Shown here: positions 38,901-47,361 of the stretch, piece after piece
Numbering within the stretch: the first letter of the stretch is position 1
Layout: every line of letters begins with the position of its first letter
Assembly: GCA_013398275.1 (NCBI GenBank)
Contig: VZSE01002018.1
Span: forward strand, 186,942 to 250,941
Direction: 5' to 3'
Source: Promerops cafer
Lineage: Eukaryota > Chordata > Aves > Passeriformes > Nectariniidae
Length of the DNA stretch: 64,000 bases
The notes under the pieces: generated by a model
What the model saw: the letters and a program-made list of their open reading frames with translations, nothing else
Told to the model about the DNA's origin: nothing
Database searches by the model: none
Program-made: the position numbers and the translations under genes

Positions 38901-40539
38901 ACTTAGAAAGGCTGAATATTCTGAGTGGGAAGGGACCCACAAAGATCATTGAGTCCAGCTCTGAAGTGAATGGCCCATACAGGGATCAAACCCAAGACCT
39001 TGGCATCATTAGCACCATGCTCTGTCACTCAGAGTTTGCCCTTTCTTCTTCTTCCCCCACCTTTACATGCTGACCATGACACCGAATGGAGTGGGATATC
39101 CCTTGGGTCAGTTGGGGTCAGCTGTCTCAGATGTGTCCCCTCCCAATTTCTTGTGCACCTCCAGCATTGCTGGTGGAGGGGGCGAGAAAAAAAGGCCTTG
39201 GCTCTGGGTCAGCACTGCTGAGCATTAACTAAAACTCCTCTACATTAACAACAGTTTCCAGCACAAATCCGAAACACAGCCTCATACTGGCTATTATGAA
39301 GAAATTAACTACTCCAGCCCAAACGCAGAGAAGTCCTTGATTCATTCTCTGGCTTGCACTGTTCCATGGTATCTTTGTTCTCTTCTACCAGGGACTGGAG
39401 CTATTTCAGGAGAGACTGCCTGGAGCTCCCACAATTCAGCAGTGATATCCTTGACAGGCCCCATGAGGCATCTAGTACTATCTTTGACACTGCATCAAAG
39501 TATGCAAAGTGATTCACATTATCTTTGACAATGACTCAAAATTAATCAGGAAGTTATTTCTTCACTGCTATCAAAACCTTATTAGTCTCACGTTTACACT
39601 TTCTATGCTCATGCCTAGAAAATAGTTCATAATCTTATTTTTCAGCATCCATTCTTTGTTATGGGACCATGAACTTTGCTAGGGGACTAAAAACTCTCTC
39701 AGTTCCTTACTTGAGCCCTGACCTGCACTGGATGTGCAGTTTCAACCACTTCTTTCCAGTCTTTCTTTGAAGACCTTTGTGTCCATCCTGCACAGTGTTC
39801 TGTGCATTACCATCCCTCTGGGAGAAATCCCAAGCTATTTCCAATGACTTCTCTCCACCGTACCCACTGCACAGTGAAAGTAACACAAGCTTACAAACAA
39901 ACAGCATTTGTTATTTGTTATTTGTTATTTGATTTTGAGCCCTGAACCTTGCAAGGCGCTTTAGGGAATTTACAAAAACACATATGAAGCACAAATTCTT
40001 TATATGGAAGCTGCCACAACAAACTGGTATAAAACATACTCATTTACTTATTTTCACAGTAATGTGTTGGAAATACATATTATTCCTGCTTCTACATGTG
40101 GAAGAGAAAAGATAAGCACAAAATTATAATAAAGGACTGGAATCTACCACCCGATCCACTAAGTGCAGCCTGCTGCAACTGCACACCAGAACACAGGGAA
40201 TCTTAGAGGAAATGCACTTTTTCTTTCTCCAAAAGCACCTTACGCTGCAACCAAACCCCTGCAGGTCCTCTGAGTGCAGTCCCACTGAAAGGTGCAGGTA
40301 ACAGGTGATTTTTCCATGCTGCCACTGCAAGGAACGACACCGAGCTCGGCCAGAAATAAAGCTCACGGCGCAGGCGACAACCCGCGTACCTGTATCATTT
40401 CCACCATCTCCGTGGTGATGATGTCTTTCTCTACCATGTGCTCCACCAGCACATTCAACACCAGCTGCTTGGCCAGCATCACCCGGTTCTTCTTGAGCGC
40501 TTCCTGGTGGCACCGCTGCATGCCGCACGCCGCCAGCAT
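23837..40539 (-). CDS. CASP2: Caspase-2, complete coding region in ten exons
   Basis: Caspase-2 is a cysteine protease of the cell-death and p53 stress pathways. Its CARD binds CRADD/RAIDD in the PIDDosome, and the active enzyme cuts after Asp in VDVAD-like sites. The coding join on the minus strand is 40539-40390, 35006-34839, 33325-33250, 31895-31801, 30402-30226, 29086-28958, 28533-28443, 24924-24775, 24688-24579, 23971-23837. These exons sum to 1281 nt (426 residues plus stop), all phases agree and all introns are GT-AG. CARD spans about residues 8-96. Catalytic His is at 250 (LLSHG) and Cys at 293 (QACRG). Maturation sites are Asp142 (DNGD/G), Asp306 (DQRD/G) and Asp320 (EESD/A). The substrate-pocket motif RGSWY is present. 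The start is the first in-frame ATG after an upstream stop at 40711-40713. Human has about 25 more N-terminal residues, while the chicken protein is near this length. TMEM139 lies upstream on the same strand, as in mammals. Confidence 0.97.
24579..24688 (-). CDS. CASP2: CASP2 coding exon 9 (small subunit)
   Basis: This is a 110-nt exon, phase 1 in and phase 0 out. It carries AMRNTKRGSWYVEAL, whose Arg, Ser and Trp line the substrate pocket in caspases, and HVADMLVK. The donor is AAG|GTAAAG. Confidence 0.97.
24775..24924 (-). CDS. CASP2: CASP2 coding exon 8 (inter-subunit linker)
   Basis: This 150-nt exon is phase 1 at both ends. It holds the linker with GVDQRDGK and GCEESDANKE, whose aspartates match the two human activation sites. 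The small-subunit start LRLPTRSDMICGYACLK follows. The next intron is only 86 bp. Confidence 0.97.
27311..27370. repeat. Two 30-bp tandem copies in CASP2 intron 7
   Basis: Each unit begins TTACTTCCACCCTGAGTCTG and they differ at one base (T/C at unit position 23). Recent slippage or unequal exchange. Confidence 0.95.
28443..28533 (-). CDS. CASP2: CASP2 coding exon 7 (catalytic Cys)
   Basis: This is a 91-nt exon, phase 0 in and phase 1 out. It carries LFDNANCPNLQNKPKMFF and the active-site pentapeptide QACRG. The donor is GGAG|GTGAGT. Confidence 0.97.
28958..29086 (-). CDS. CASP2: CASP2 coding exon 6 (catalytic His)
   Basis: This exon has 43 codons, phase 0 at both ends. It carries the catalytic histidine in SCIIALLSHGVEGGVYG. 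The borders are tctag|GAG and GAG|GTATAT. Confidence 0.97.
29293..29318. repeat. Perfect 10-bp inverted repeat in CASP2 intron 5
   Basis: CAGTGTTATA and TATAACACTG flank a 6-nt loop. Could form a small hairpin. No evidence of function. Confidence 0.8.
30226..30402 (-). CDS. CASP2: CASP2 coding exon 5 (start of large subunit)
   Basis: This exon has 59 codons, phase 0 at both ends. It reads PRGLALILSNVRF, GGDVDCASLEMLF and VLCDQTAQ, the first strands and helix of the caspase fold. The borders are tttcag|GCA and CAG|GTAAGG. Confidence 0.97.
31045..31113. repeat. A/C-rich low-complexity tract in CASP2 intron 4
   Basis: The plus strand here is almost only A and C (runs such as CCCCCCAAAAAAACAAACCC). 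On the transcribed strand it is a GT-rich tract. Confidence 0.8.
31801..31895 (-). CDS. CASP2: CASP2 coding exon 4 (linker, first cleavage site)
   Basis: This 95-nt exon starts in phase 1 and ends in phase 0. It reads EHSLDNGDGP and then CTPEFYHSHQ, matching the human segment around the prodomain cleavage Asp. The stretch just before it is about two residues shorter than in human. The donor is CTTG|GTAAGT. Confidence 0.93.
33250..33325 (-). CDS. CASP2: CASP2 coding exon 3 (CARD-protease linker)
   Basis: This is a 76-nt exon, phase 0 in and phase 1 out, reading LEHCHESDLPYPACESC and matching mammalian SLPFPVCESC. A second GTGAGT motif lies inside the exon, but using it would remove conserved codons. 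The genuine donor is TTTG|GTGAGT. Confidence 0.9.
34062..34652 (+). mobile_element. CR1 LINE 3' fragment in CASP2 intron 2
   Basis: The sense CR1 3' region begins near 'gctcaacaaaaaaaagtgca', continues through 'gaggaggttgcccaga' and 'gagatgacttccagaggccc', and ends at 'ccttgtgattcttt'. It lies antisense to CASP2, between exons 3 and 2. Confidence 0.85.
34839..35006 (-). CDS. CASP2: CASP2 coding exon 2 (second half of CARD)
   Basis: This exon has 56 codons, from AKSGSFDRNVEFLNLLPKRG to SHEIAR, phase 0 at both ends. The acceptor follows a long T/C tract. The donor AGG|GTACAA is weak but is the only one that keeps phase with exon 3. The match to the mammalian CARD is strong. Confidence 0.94.
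38661..39327 (-). mobile_element. Solo LTR of an avian endogenous retrovirus, in CASP2 intron 1
   Basis: On the minus strand it runs from TGCGTTTGGGCTGG, with AGTTAATTTCTTC soon after, to a GGGGTTAAGCAACAGCA end. In between are 'ctgaacacctgcctgcc', 'ttctttgttttgctttg' and 'acctattaaaccatctttat'. This is a common avian ERV LTR type as I know it from consensus. There is no internal gag/pol next to it, so it is a solo LTR. It is interrupted by a SINE at about 38908-39026. I could not find a clean target-site duplication. Same strand as CASP2. Confidence 0.85.
38908..39026 (-). mobile_element. tRNA-Ile-derived SINE with CR1-like tail, nested in the LTR
   Basis: The minus strand reads AGAGCATGGTGCTAATGATG, then CCAAGGTCTTGGGTTTGATC, then CCTGTATGGGCCA: the 3' two-thirds of a tRNA-Ile gene with box B. 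It is followed by a CR1-type end (GGACTCAATGATCTTTGTGG, then CCACTCAGAATATTC). That is the layout of TguSINE1, described from passerine birds. The 5' end (box A) is missing. The LTR resumes directly on both sides, so the SINE is the younger insertion. Confidence 0.85.
39906..39931. repeat. (TTATTTG)3 short tandem repeat in CASP2 intron 1
   Basis: Three perfect TTATTTG units with partial units on both sides. Confidence 0.9.
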
Positions 40540-40860
40540 CCTGGAGGAGCGGGTACACCAGGAGCGAGCGCCGCGGCAAGGAGCCACTCGGGCCCCCTCC
40601 CCACTTTTGGCGAGGGGGAAGCGGCGGGACCCCGCGGGCCGCGGCCGCTGCCTGACGACGGGCGAGCGGAAAGAAGCCCCGTCCCGCCTTTTCCCGGCGG
40701 CCCCCGCGATTCAAACGGCGGGACGCCCTTCCCGCCGTCACGTGACCGCCGCTGGAGCGGGAGCGCTTTCCCGCCTCTTCCTGCCCGGGCTGGGGCGCGG
40801 CCCCTCAGGGGTGCGGAGCTGGGGCCGCAGGGAGGAGTAGCGGGGCTGCGGCTTTTCTGG
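40340..40860 (-). promoter_or_regulatory. CASP2: CpG island promoter of CASP2
   Basis: This is a GC-rich block with many CpG pairs and GC boxes in an otherwise CpG-poor, AT-rich window. It covers CASP2 exon 1 and about 320 bp upstream. No TATA box is evident. The edge is abrupt at a T-rich TTTTC tract near 40880. Transcription probably starts between 40560 and 40860; the exact site cannot be read from sequence alone. Confidence 0.8.
40390..40539 (-). CDS. CASP2: CASP2 coding exon 1 (first half of CARD)
   Basis: This exon has 50 codons, beginning MLAACGMQRC and ending in TEMVEMIQ, followed by a GTACGC donor, phase 0. The ATG is preceded by AGG (A at -3). The upstream frame stays open for 57 codons but has no ATG, so I start here. 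It lies inside the CpG island. Confidence 0.95.
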
Positions 40861-40879
40861 GAAGCGTACTGGCTCTGGG

Positions 40880-40911
<32 letters not shown>
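40880..40911. repeat. TTTTC/poly-T simple repeat
   Basis: Three TTTTC units run into about 16 T on the plus strand. They mark the upstream edge of the CASP2 CpG island. Confidence 0.9.
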
Positions 40912-41096
40912 AACCTATTTTCGTGTCTTTATTTCTGCTGAGATAGGTTTCTGCGGAAATCAGCTGCAATCAGAAATGATAACGTGCTGTAATTAAGAGG
41001 GAGGGAGAAATGGAGTACACGGGGTGTGCAGAGGGAAATACAAAGGGAAAATCAAGTGAGCATCCTAGCGAAAGCAGAGTCACAGCTTTCATTACA

Positions 41097-41510
41097 AAAT
41101 CGCAGAATCAGTTGGAAAAATCTGTTGGAAAAGACCTCTGAGATCATCAAGTCCAACCTTTGACCGAACACCACCGTGGCAACTAGACCATGGCACTGAG
41201 TGCCAAGTCCAGCCTTTCCTTAAACACCTCCAGGGATGGTGACTCCACCACCTCCCTGGGCAGCCCATTCCAATGCTCGACAACCCTCCTGATAAAGAAT
41301 TCCTCCTGATGTCCAGCCTGAACCTCCCCTGGCACATCTTGAGACCAATTCCTCTGGCCCTGTTGCTGGTTGCCTGGGAGAAGAGACCAAAACCCACCCT
41401 GGCTACAGTCTCCTTTCAGGGAGTTGTAGAGAGTTGATAAGGTCTCCCCTGAGCCTTCTCCAGGCTAAACAACCCCAGCTCCCACAGCTGCTCCTCATAC
41501 AACTTACAAA
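41097..41510 (-). mobile_element. CR1 LINE 3' fragment between CASP2 and TMEM139
   Basis: A well-preserved antisense CR1 3' end. It includes 'aaaagacctctgagatcatc', 'cctccagggatggtgactcc' and 'ggctaaacaaccccagct'. Among the least diverged repeats here, so probably among the youngest CR1 copies. Confidence 0.93.
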
Positions 41511-42144
41511 AAAAGTCACATAAAGTTTCAGGTGGCTTCTGCACATTATTCTTTAGCACATAGATTTCCTGGTGGAAATCCTGGTGTGTCCTGGTGCACA
41601 GGAATTCTATCTGCTAAAGCTTAAAACAAGTCCAAAGGCTTGACAACCTTTACAAATGTTGAAGACAAAATTGTACTGATCATAACTGGTGACATTTTTG
41701 GTCCTTGTTTTGGCTAGTTTTTAGTCTGTGCTGGTCACCTGAATTTCTTCCTGACTCCTGGCAATTTGGTGCACTCAGGCAGGTCCTGAGTTGCCCAGTT
41801 AAGACTCAGAAGTTTCTATGCCTGTGTCACATACCCGTGACACCTTTTGGTGAGGTTTTTTTCTTTTCTGTTAGCAGATACAGGAGGGAAATGCAAGTAC
41901 TGATTGACATTAAAGAAATCACATTGCCTTGATCAGCAAGTTTGTCTCTCCTAATACTTCCGTGATAGATGTATCATAATTGCTTCAATAATGATAATAA
42001 AGTGATTCAGCTGTCGATTCAGAAATGGAACTCCTCTCTCTTTTCTAAGCCGAGATTGTCAAATAAGCAGAATGCAAGCAAAAGCATGGCTTTGTGGAGT
42101 GTTTCTTTAGGGAGGAAAAATTAATGATGCCACCAGGAATTTTT

Positions 42145-43454
42145 AATGCAGTCCTGTTTATTTATAAACAACATAAAAGGTCTTTTTTTTCTTCTTTGAA
42201 CTATAAAGAATCAAACAATAAGAAATAATTTATTTTCTTCTAGCATGTGGTTCCTCATACGAATTAAAGATGCAGTCACGAGCAAGGCTGTGATGATTGC
42301 TGCTCTCCGTCACAGGAGATTTGGACCAGCATTTTTATTTTTTAATTTGGACATTCATCAGATGCAAATGCATCTCTTTGCATACTGCAGCCCACTTTGA
42401 CACCGCAGAGCCGATCAGTTTAGCTCACCCATTTAAAAAGGCACAACATCACTGATGAGTGAGAGCTAGAACCTGCCTATAGCCTAGGAGCATCATGATG
42501 AAGGCCAAATGTGTCTTGGGACTGTTGTCCTCAGGCACTCCGCTGCCTTGGCAGACAGACTGGACCTTTCCAGAGCCCACAGAGAACTGGAGGAGCTTTG
42601 GCCTTTCTGTGCATGATGACAGTAAAGTGTCTCAGACCATCCGATAGAGTACATCTAATACAGCAGACATAAACCCTGTTGCAGAGCCATGAAGTCCAAG
42701 CAGAGGATGCTTACGTGTGTATGTATCCCATCGCTGGCCTCTCTTGCAGGGGGAAGACTTATCTCCCTCTTGTCCACCACTGGCTGTGTGGGATGAGAAC
42801 TTTGTGAACACCAGAAGTCATTTGATGCATGCTATCAACTTTTCAGCCCTAAGTGACAGGTATCAAGTGGTACCAGCTTCCAGATGCAGTCAGACACTCT
42901 CCCCTCAGTCACACTCCCATGTAGCACAGTTGAGGATGTGGAGCAGGTGTGGCAGAGGGACAGTAACTAACAGCTCAGACCATAAATTTGTGTTGCTGCA
43001 AAACAGCAATGTGGGGAGCGCAGGCTTGTTCTCTCTGTAGGGATTTCAGGGTGCCTGATGACCACAGAGCACTCAGCAATATTGTTGTTTGCAGTGCACA
43101 GGCAGAACATGCTTGGTGTTGTTTCCATTCCTCCCCTTTCCCAGGCAGATTCTTCTGGCTGCATCCTACAGTCCTTCTTCACAGGTCTTTTGGCAACCTT
43201 GTCTCTTCTCAGGATTCACTTCTCCTCTCCCATAAAGGTGTATCTCCAGTCTGAGAATGTTGCCATACATGACAACTTTCCTCACAGTGGTTTTATGTAT
43301 CTGCCAAGACAAAGCAGTGTGGTATTGCATTGATTTATATTTTGTGCAAAAGGATTCTAGTAACATCAGAAGCTGTGTCTGTAGTTCAATTCTGGTTCAA
43401 AGAATGGTGAGACAAATATTTAGCCAAAACATTATCAGTTGTTTTACCATCCCT
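42145..43454 (-). other. TMEM139: TMEM139 3' UTR (inferred)
   Basis: Non-coding stretch from the TMEM139 stop to an AATAAA on the minus strand at 42157-42162. That is the first canonical hexamer I see after the stop. The UTR of about 1.3 kb is inferred. Confidence 0.4.
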
Positions 43455-43923
43455 CTAGGAGCATCCAGTGTTGGGGTGAGGGTTTGGTTCTGTATTCATG
43501 GAAGGTGAAATCAGTCCTAACGCAGAGTGCTGGTGAGCAGCTTCAAAGACCTCATCACTGATGGCAGCCTCATAAGCAGGTGGTGGAGTGAGTGGCTCCA
43601 GTGGTTCAAACCTTTCTTCAATGTCTTTCTCCTCATGGATGTCCGAAACAAACCGCTGCAGTCTTGGGGGCAGCACCAGCTGCAGCTGCGTCCTGGAGCC
43701 CGTGTCTGTCTCAGAGGTGTGCGTTGTGTCTGGTGGCACTGGCCCCCAGAGAGCGTCCACCATCATCTCTTGCTGGGCAGAGGATCCAATAACGACGCTG
43801 TACGGGGGAGGCTCGCTCAGCGGCGAGGGCACCGAGCCTGGGTTGGATGTAATTGTCCATATTGCTGGAGCTGACATGGTCATCACCTCCTCATAGGTGG
43901 GCGCTTCATAGGCAGCATTCACC
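43455..43923 (-). CDS. TMEM139: TMEM139 coding exon 2 (PPxY tail)
   Basis: This is a 469-nt exon after acceptor ggcacag|GGTG, ending in TAG. It carries EPPPYSVVIG and LEPLTPPPAYEAA, matching human TMEM139. The middle is Ser/Thr/Pro-rich and poorly conserved. Confidence 0.92.
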
Positions 43924-45458
43924 CTGTGCCACAGAGCAATGCCAGATACACTCGTTATTTTACTGGGTAGTTTACGTTTATAACACAGATCATGGACTAT
44001 AGGGACCGTGCTACAATCAAATGGGACTGAGGCAGGGTATCTCGTGTGGTATTGCTGTGTAGGATATTCTGCTGCTGGATCAGCTCACCTCTAGCCAACT
44101 GAATGTCTTTCTTACTGGTATAGAAAGTAGCTCATCTGACCATTTTCCCATACTCCCTAGAGTTAGTGAAGCTAACTGTTCAGTCAGTGTCCTAGGCTTA
44201 ACCTGGTGTCCTACTACAGTTAAAATTTATCACTAAGCATTGCTAACTACTAGTTATCTCATGGAATAAAGAACTTAAAACAGGACCTGTTTTTTAATAT
44301 ATTTTAATATATTAGCTCAATGTCCATCCATTTTTAAGAAGTGGAGAAAATTATGTAGTTTCATTTAGTTTAAACAAGGACTACTTATTCTGTGTTTAAA
44401 AGAACTATCTGCAAAGAAAAAATGTTACTCTGGAGACATTTTCCTTTTCAGGTCATATTTTTAAATAAAAGGATACTAGTTTTCTTCAAGTATGCCCCCA
44501 AACTAGCAGGGCCCAATATAGACTTCTTTTCTTATACAGCATTTCTAAAAGTGAACATTGTATTTGGGAACATCAAGTCATTTATGCATGTGGATATCTG
44601 GATTATACAAGGAAGCAAGGCTACAAATAGAGTTAACCTCTTCAATGACAGTAGGAAAATTAGGTGATGCTGAGAACCTGCAAATGAAAGTGAAGCCAAA
44701 AAGAGGTGGTAGTATTCAGAGTCTCTAAAAATCATGGGTTTTCTTAGTGTCAAGCAGGAATTTTAAGAGTGGAAACACACCCAGTTACAGGTTTCTCTTA
44801 AAGTTTGCCAAGAAACAGTTGCTCTAGAGATAAGGTTTATAGAGCTGAACCCTAATAAGATTTGGTATTGCTTCAACATTTTTTCCTTTTCCTTGTCTGA
44901 CTCATTGTTTGGCAAGCCTCGATTACTCAAAGAAAAATAAAATGGGCCTGGATCGGTTTAACATTGGCAAATTTTAGTGGATCAGTTCCCAGGGGAAAGA
45001 TAATACATATTATAAAAGGTACAGGACATGCGTGGCATTGACATTTGCAACCTCCACATCAATAATGAGGGAAAACAATCTGGAAAGAAGTTTTGTCTTT
45101 GGGAACGGAGTCTGCGTTTGGTGCCTCAGGTGAAGGGCAGCAAAAGAGTGTTTAAAATGGCCGTGAGTGAGGTGAGAGAGTTAAAGAGGAGTAACCAGGT
45201 TGCTGCTTACCCTGCTTGGCTTTGCCTGTTTGGAGGTATTTCATTTGCGTCATGCCGGTGTTGATTCCTCAGGTAACACTCGACAAACATACTCAGCAAA
45301 TAGCCGACCAGGCACACTCCCCCTACCCCGAGGAAGAAATAGCCTACTGGGTTGATGTTAGAGGAGATGGCCAGCATGGTGACCCCGATGAGAAGAGCAG
45401 CAGTGAACAGAAGCAGCAGGGTTTGGCGGATGTTCTTCCAGCGTGTCTCTAACCACAT
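43455..45458 (-). CDS. TMEM139: Transmembrane protein 139, complete coding region in two exons
   Basis: The coding join on the minus strand is 45458-45211 and 43923-43455: 717 nt, 238 residues plus stop. The first exon gives two hydrophobic spans at about residues 13-31 and 37-59. The second is a Pro-rich tail with APTYEE (90-95), PPPY (121-124) and PPPAY (196-200). Human TMEM139 (216 residues) has the same plan and near-identical motifs (VPVYEE, PPPYS, LTPPPAYD). PPxY motifs usually bind WW domains such as NEDD4-type ubiquitin ligases. The human protein has been reported to interact with the anion exchanger kAE1. The start ATG has G at -3 and aligns exactly with the human start; the frame is open further upstream only through a GTG. 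TMEM139 sits head-to-tail upstream of CASP2 as in mammals, which supports orthology. Confidence 0.92.
45211..45458 (-). CDS. TMEM139: TMEM139 coding exon 1 (two membrane spans)
   Basis: This exon has 82 codons plus two bases. Spans TLLLLFTAALLIGVTMLAI and PVGYFFLGVGGVCLVGYLL are visible, followed by a His/Arg-rich juxtamembrane stretch. The donor GCAGG|GTAAGC leaves phase 2, matching the next exon. The exon itself probably begins at 45519 (acceptor ccacag), giving 61 nt of 5' UTR with an out-of-frame ATG at its very first bases. Confidence 0.92.
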
Positions 45459-46480
45459 GGCAGAAGGGATGGTGGTAGCAAGCACTTGAGAACAGATGGG
45501 CACTTAAAGGGACAGACATCTGTGGAAGATGGAACAGTTTTTTCAACACGAAACATGAGCATGTAAACACATTTCTAAGTATTGTGACCGAAGTAAAAAC
45601 ATACACATTCGAGTACATGCATGTACATCATAAGCCTGGGAAATCTTGTGCACACCAATGTAAACATATTAGAATTTCCCGTGTGCATGGATATTGAATA
45701 GTTGGGATACTTGGACACAGTTGCAAAACATAAAACGCATAAATAGACCATCAGCACTTATTACCAGACATATCTAAAAAGGTCTGGCTTAACAGGAATG
45801 CAGACTGAGGTTACTGCAAGATCAAGACATGGAATAACTATAAGGGTTAATTCTAGGACATTTGTGCCTTGCATAATCAGCATTCAAATACTTGTTCAAG
45901 TCCCGGAAGAAAAGCAGTATTATTTAATAGGCCTGTCTGCCCTGGTAAATTGAGCATCTTACTTCAGTGTATCACTAAAGCAGTAATGTAACTTTAGGTT
46001 CTGGATCTAGCTAGGGTATGTGTGTTTTTGTAAAATCTAGGCATTTATTTCAGTATTTGCCTGTATTCTCACTTCTTTCTCTGTTGATGGGCTTTTTTTT
46101 TGCTCTGTTCTCAGACACGAGAGCCTTTCCTGTCCCCCATTCCAAACCCCATTTCTGTGAAAGAGACAGCAGTTGTCACTGTGTGCAGTCAATACAGAAT
46201 GAATACCAGGGACCTGTGGCATTCAAGAATACCATAATTAAGGAGCTGTCTTGCACGTGTTATACTAACCTACATCTATCCCACTGTTTTGGTGAAGAAC
46301 TCTTTGAAGGAAAAAAGCATGACACAATTCATATTTTTATGAATATGCATCTCCAAACAAATAAACAGTTTTATATAGCTCCATGTTACATTGTGTGCTT
46401 TCCCCTTATTACAGCAAAAGTAGTTAAATGCATATAAGCAAAAGAAGGAGAAAGATTTTTTTTTTTTAGCATTTACTTAC

Positions 46481-46527
46481 CAGAAAGAGGTTTTGGTAGG
46501 TACGAGCAGTCATGTTTTAACTTCTCT
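46481..46527 (-). other. TMEM139: Probable TMEM139 5' exon carrying an upstream ATG
   Basis: The donor TTTCTG|GTAAGT on the minus strand is strong. An acceptor after a T-rich tract fits near 46527. The exon contains an ATG at 46513 that stays open to the donor for 11 codons. It would continue in frame into the out-of-frame ATG at the start of the first coding exon (45519). It is non-coding with respect to TMEM139. Confidence 0.4.
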
Positions 46528-46881
46528 CTTCATCACAAGGAAAAATGTGAACTGCTGCTTCCCGTTCTGACCCCAGGATAGAACACCAGTTAAAACTTTC
46601 CCTTCCTCCTTTCGAGTTTTTTGGTAAGGAAACTATGAAGATTTCTTTCGAAAATAAAAGTTGGAAACTAGTGAGTATGGGAAGATACCAACTGATGGGA
46701 AGATCCCATTGTACAAGTTTTGTGTGGGAAAGTAGAATCTCTGTTTTCCAGGTTTTGAATCTAAAGCAGTTTCTAGACGATCACACACCTTCTACTCTTT
46801 TGCAGCTCTTCTCGGTCTGTCCCACAAAAGCAGGAAACTCATTAGGAAAGAGGGCGGAGTGAGCAGCGGGGGAGTGCTTAC

Positions 46882-47010
46882 CTGTGTCGTATCTCTTTGG
46901 TCTGCTTCACTTCAATGAGAGAAACTGCCCTGAAAATTCTGGGGTTTTCCCCACGTAGCAAAGGAATCTTGATCTCTGCCTCACAAAGCAGGAACAACTG
47001 CCTGCCCAGC
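46882..47010 (-). other. TMEM139: Probable TMEM139 first exon (non-coding)
   Basis: The donor ACACAG|GTAAGC on the minus strand ends a stretch that follows TATA-like elements and an E-box at 47017-47045. No ORF is needed here. The 5' limit is a guess from the TATA spacing. Confidence 0.4.
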
Positions 47011-47016
47011 CCACAT

Positions 47017-47045
47017 CACGTGGCCCACATATAAATCTATTTATG
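47017..47045 (-). promoter_or_regulatory. TATA-like element and CACGTG E-box
   Basis: On the minus strand, CATAAATAG and ATTTATATG are followed by a palindromic CACGTG (47017-47022). They lie just upstream of the probable first TMEM139 exon. A TATA-type rather than CpG-island promoter would suit restricted expression. Function is inferred. Confidence 0.35.
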
Positions 47046-47310
47046 ACTTCTGTAAAATGTGAATTCATACATTTGTCCTGATCGAGTCCTGTTTGTCAAA
47101 TGTTTTATGCCCTCTTTGATTTTACAAACAAAAGGGAAAAAAAAGGGGAAAGAGGTTATTATTTCACAGAGGGCTGAGTTAAAAACATTTTTACTCCCTG
47201 ATGTATCCGGGAATGGGAGGTAATGATAAGCAACAGAACTGAATTAGGTACTGAATTACTTCTGTTATCTGAACCTTTAGTGTATGTCTGAAATCTAGAA
47301 TGGAACGGAA

Positions 47311-47360
47311 TAGAATAGAATAGAATAGAATAGAATAGAATAGAATAGAATAGAATAGAA
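47311..47360. repeat. (TAGAA)10 microsatellite on a CR1 tail
   Basis: Ten perfect TAGAA units, with degenerate units back to 47296. It sits where the CR1 3' tail repeat would be, so it probably grew from it. Likely length-polymorphic. Confidence 0.97.
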
Positions 47361-47361
47361 T

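Noticed and set aside
38960..39026. tRNA-Ile-like sequence as a tRNA gene
   Set aside because: Only the 3' part is present, box A is missing, and it is fused to a CR1-like tail, so it is a SINE.
40540..40710. N-terminal extension of CASP2 as in human
   Set aside because: The frame is open for 57 codons but contains no ATG. A non-AUG start cannot be excluded but has no support here.
40124..40741. 205-codon minus-strand frame and plus-strand frames over CASP2 exon 1
   Set aside because: Out of frame with the CARD and explained by the GC-rich CpG island.
43527..43896. Plus-strand frames over TMEM139 exon 2
   Set aside because: Antisense shadows of a well-supported coding exon.
45459..45503. 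Upstream in-frame extension of TMEM139 (from GTG)
   Set aside because: The codon is GTG, not ATG. The downstream ATG has a good context and aligns with the human start.
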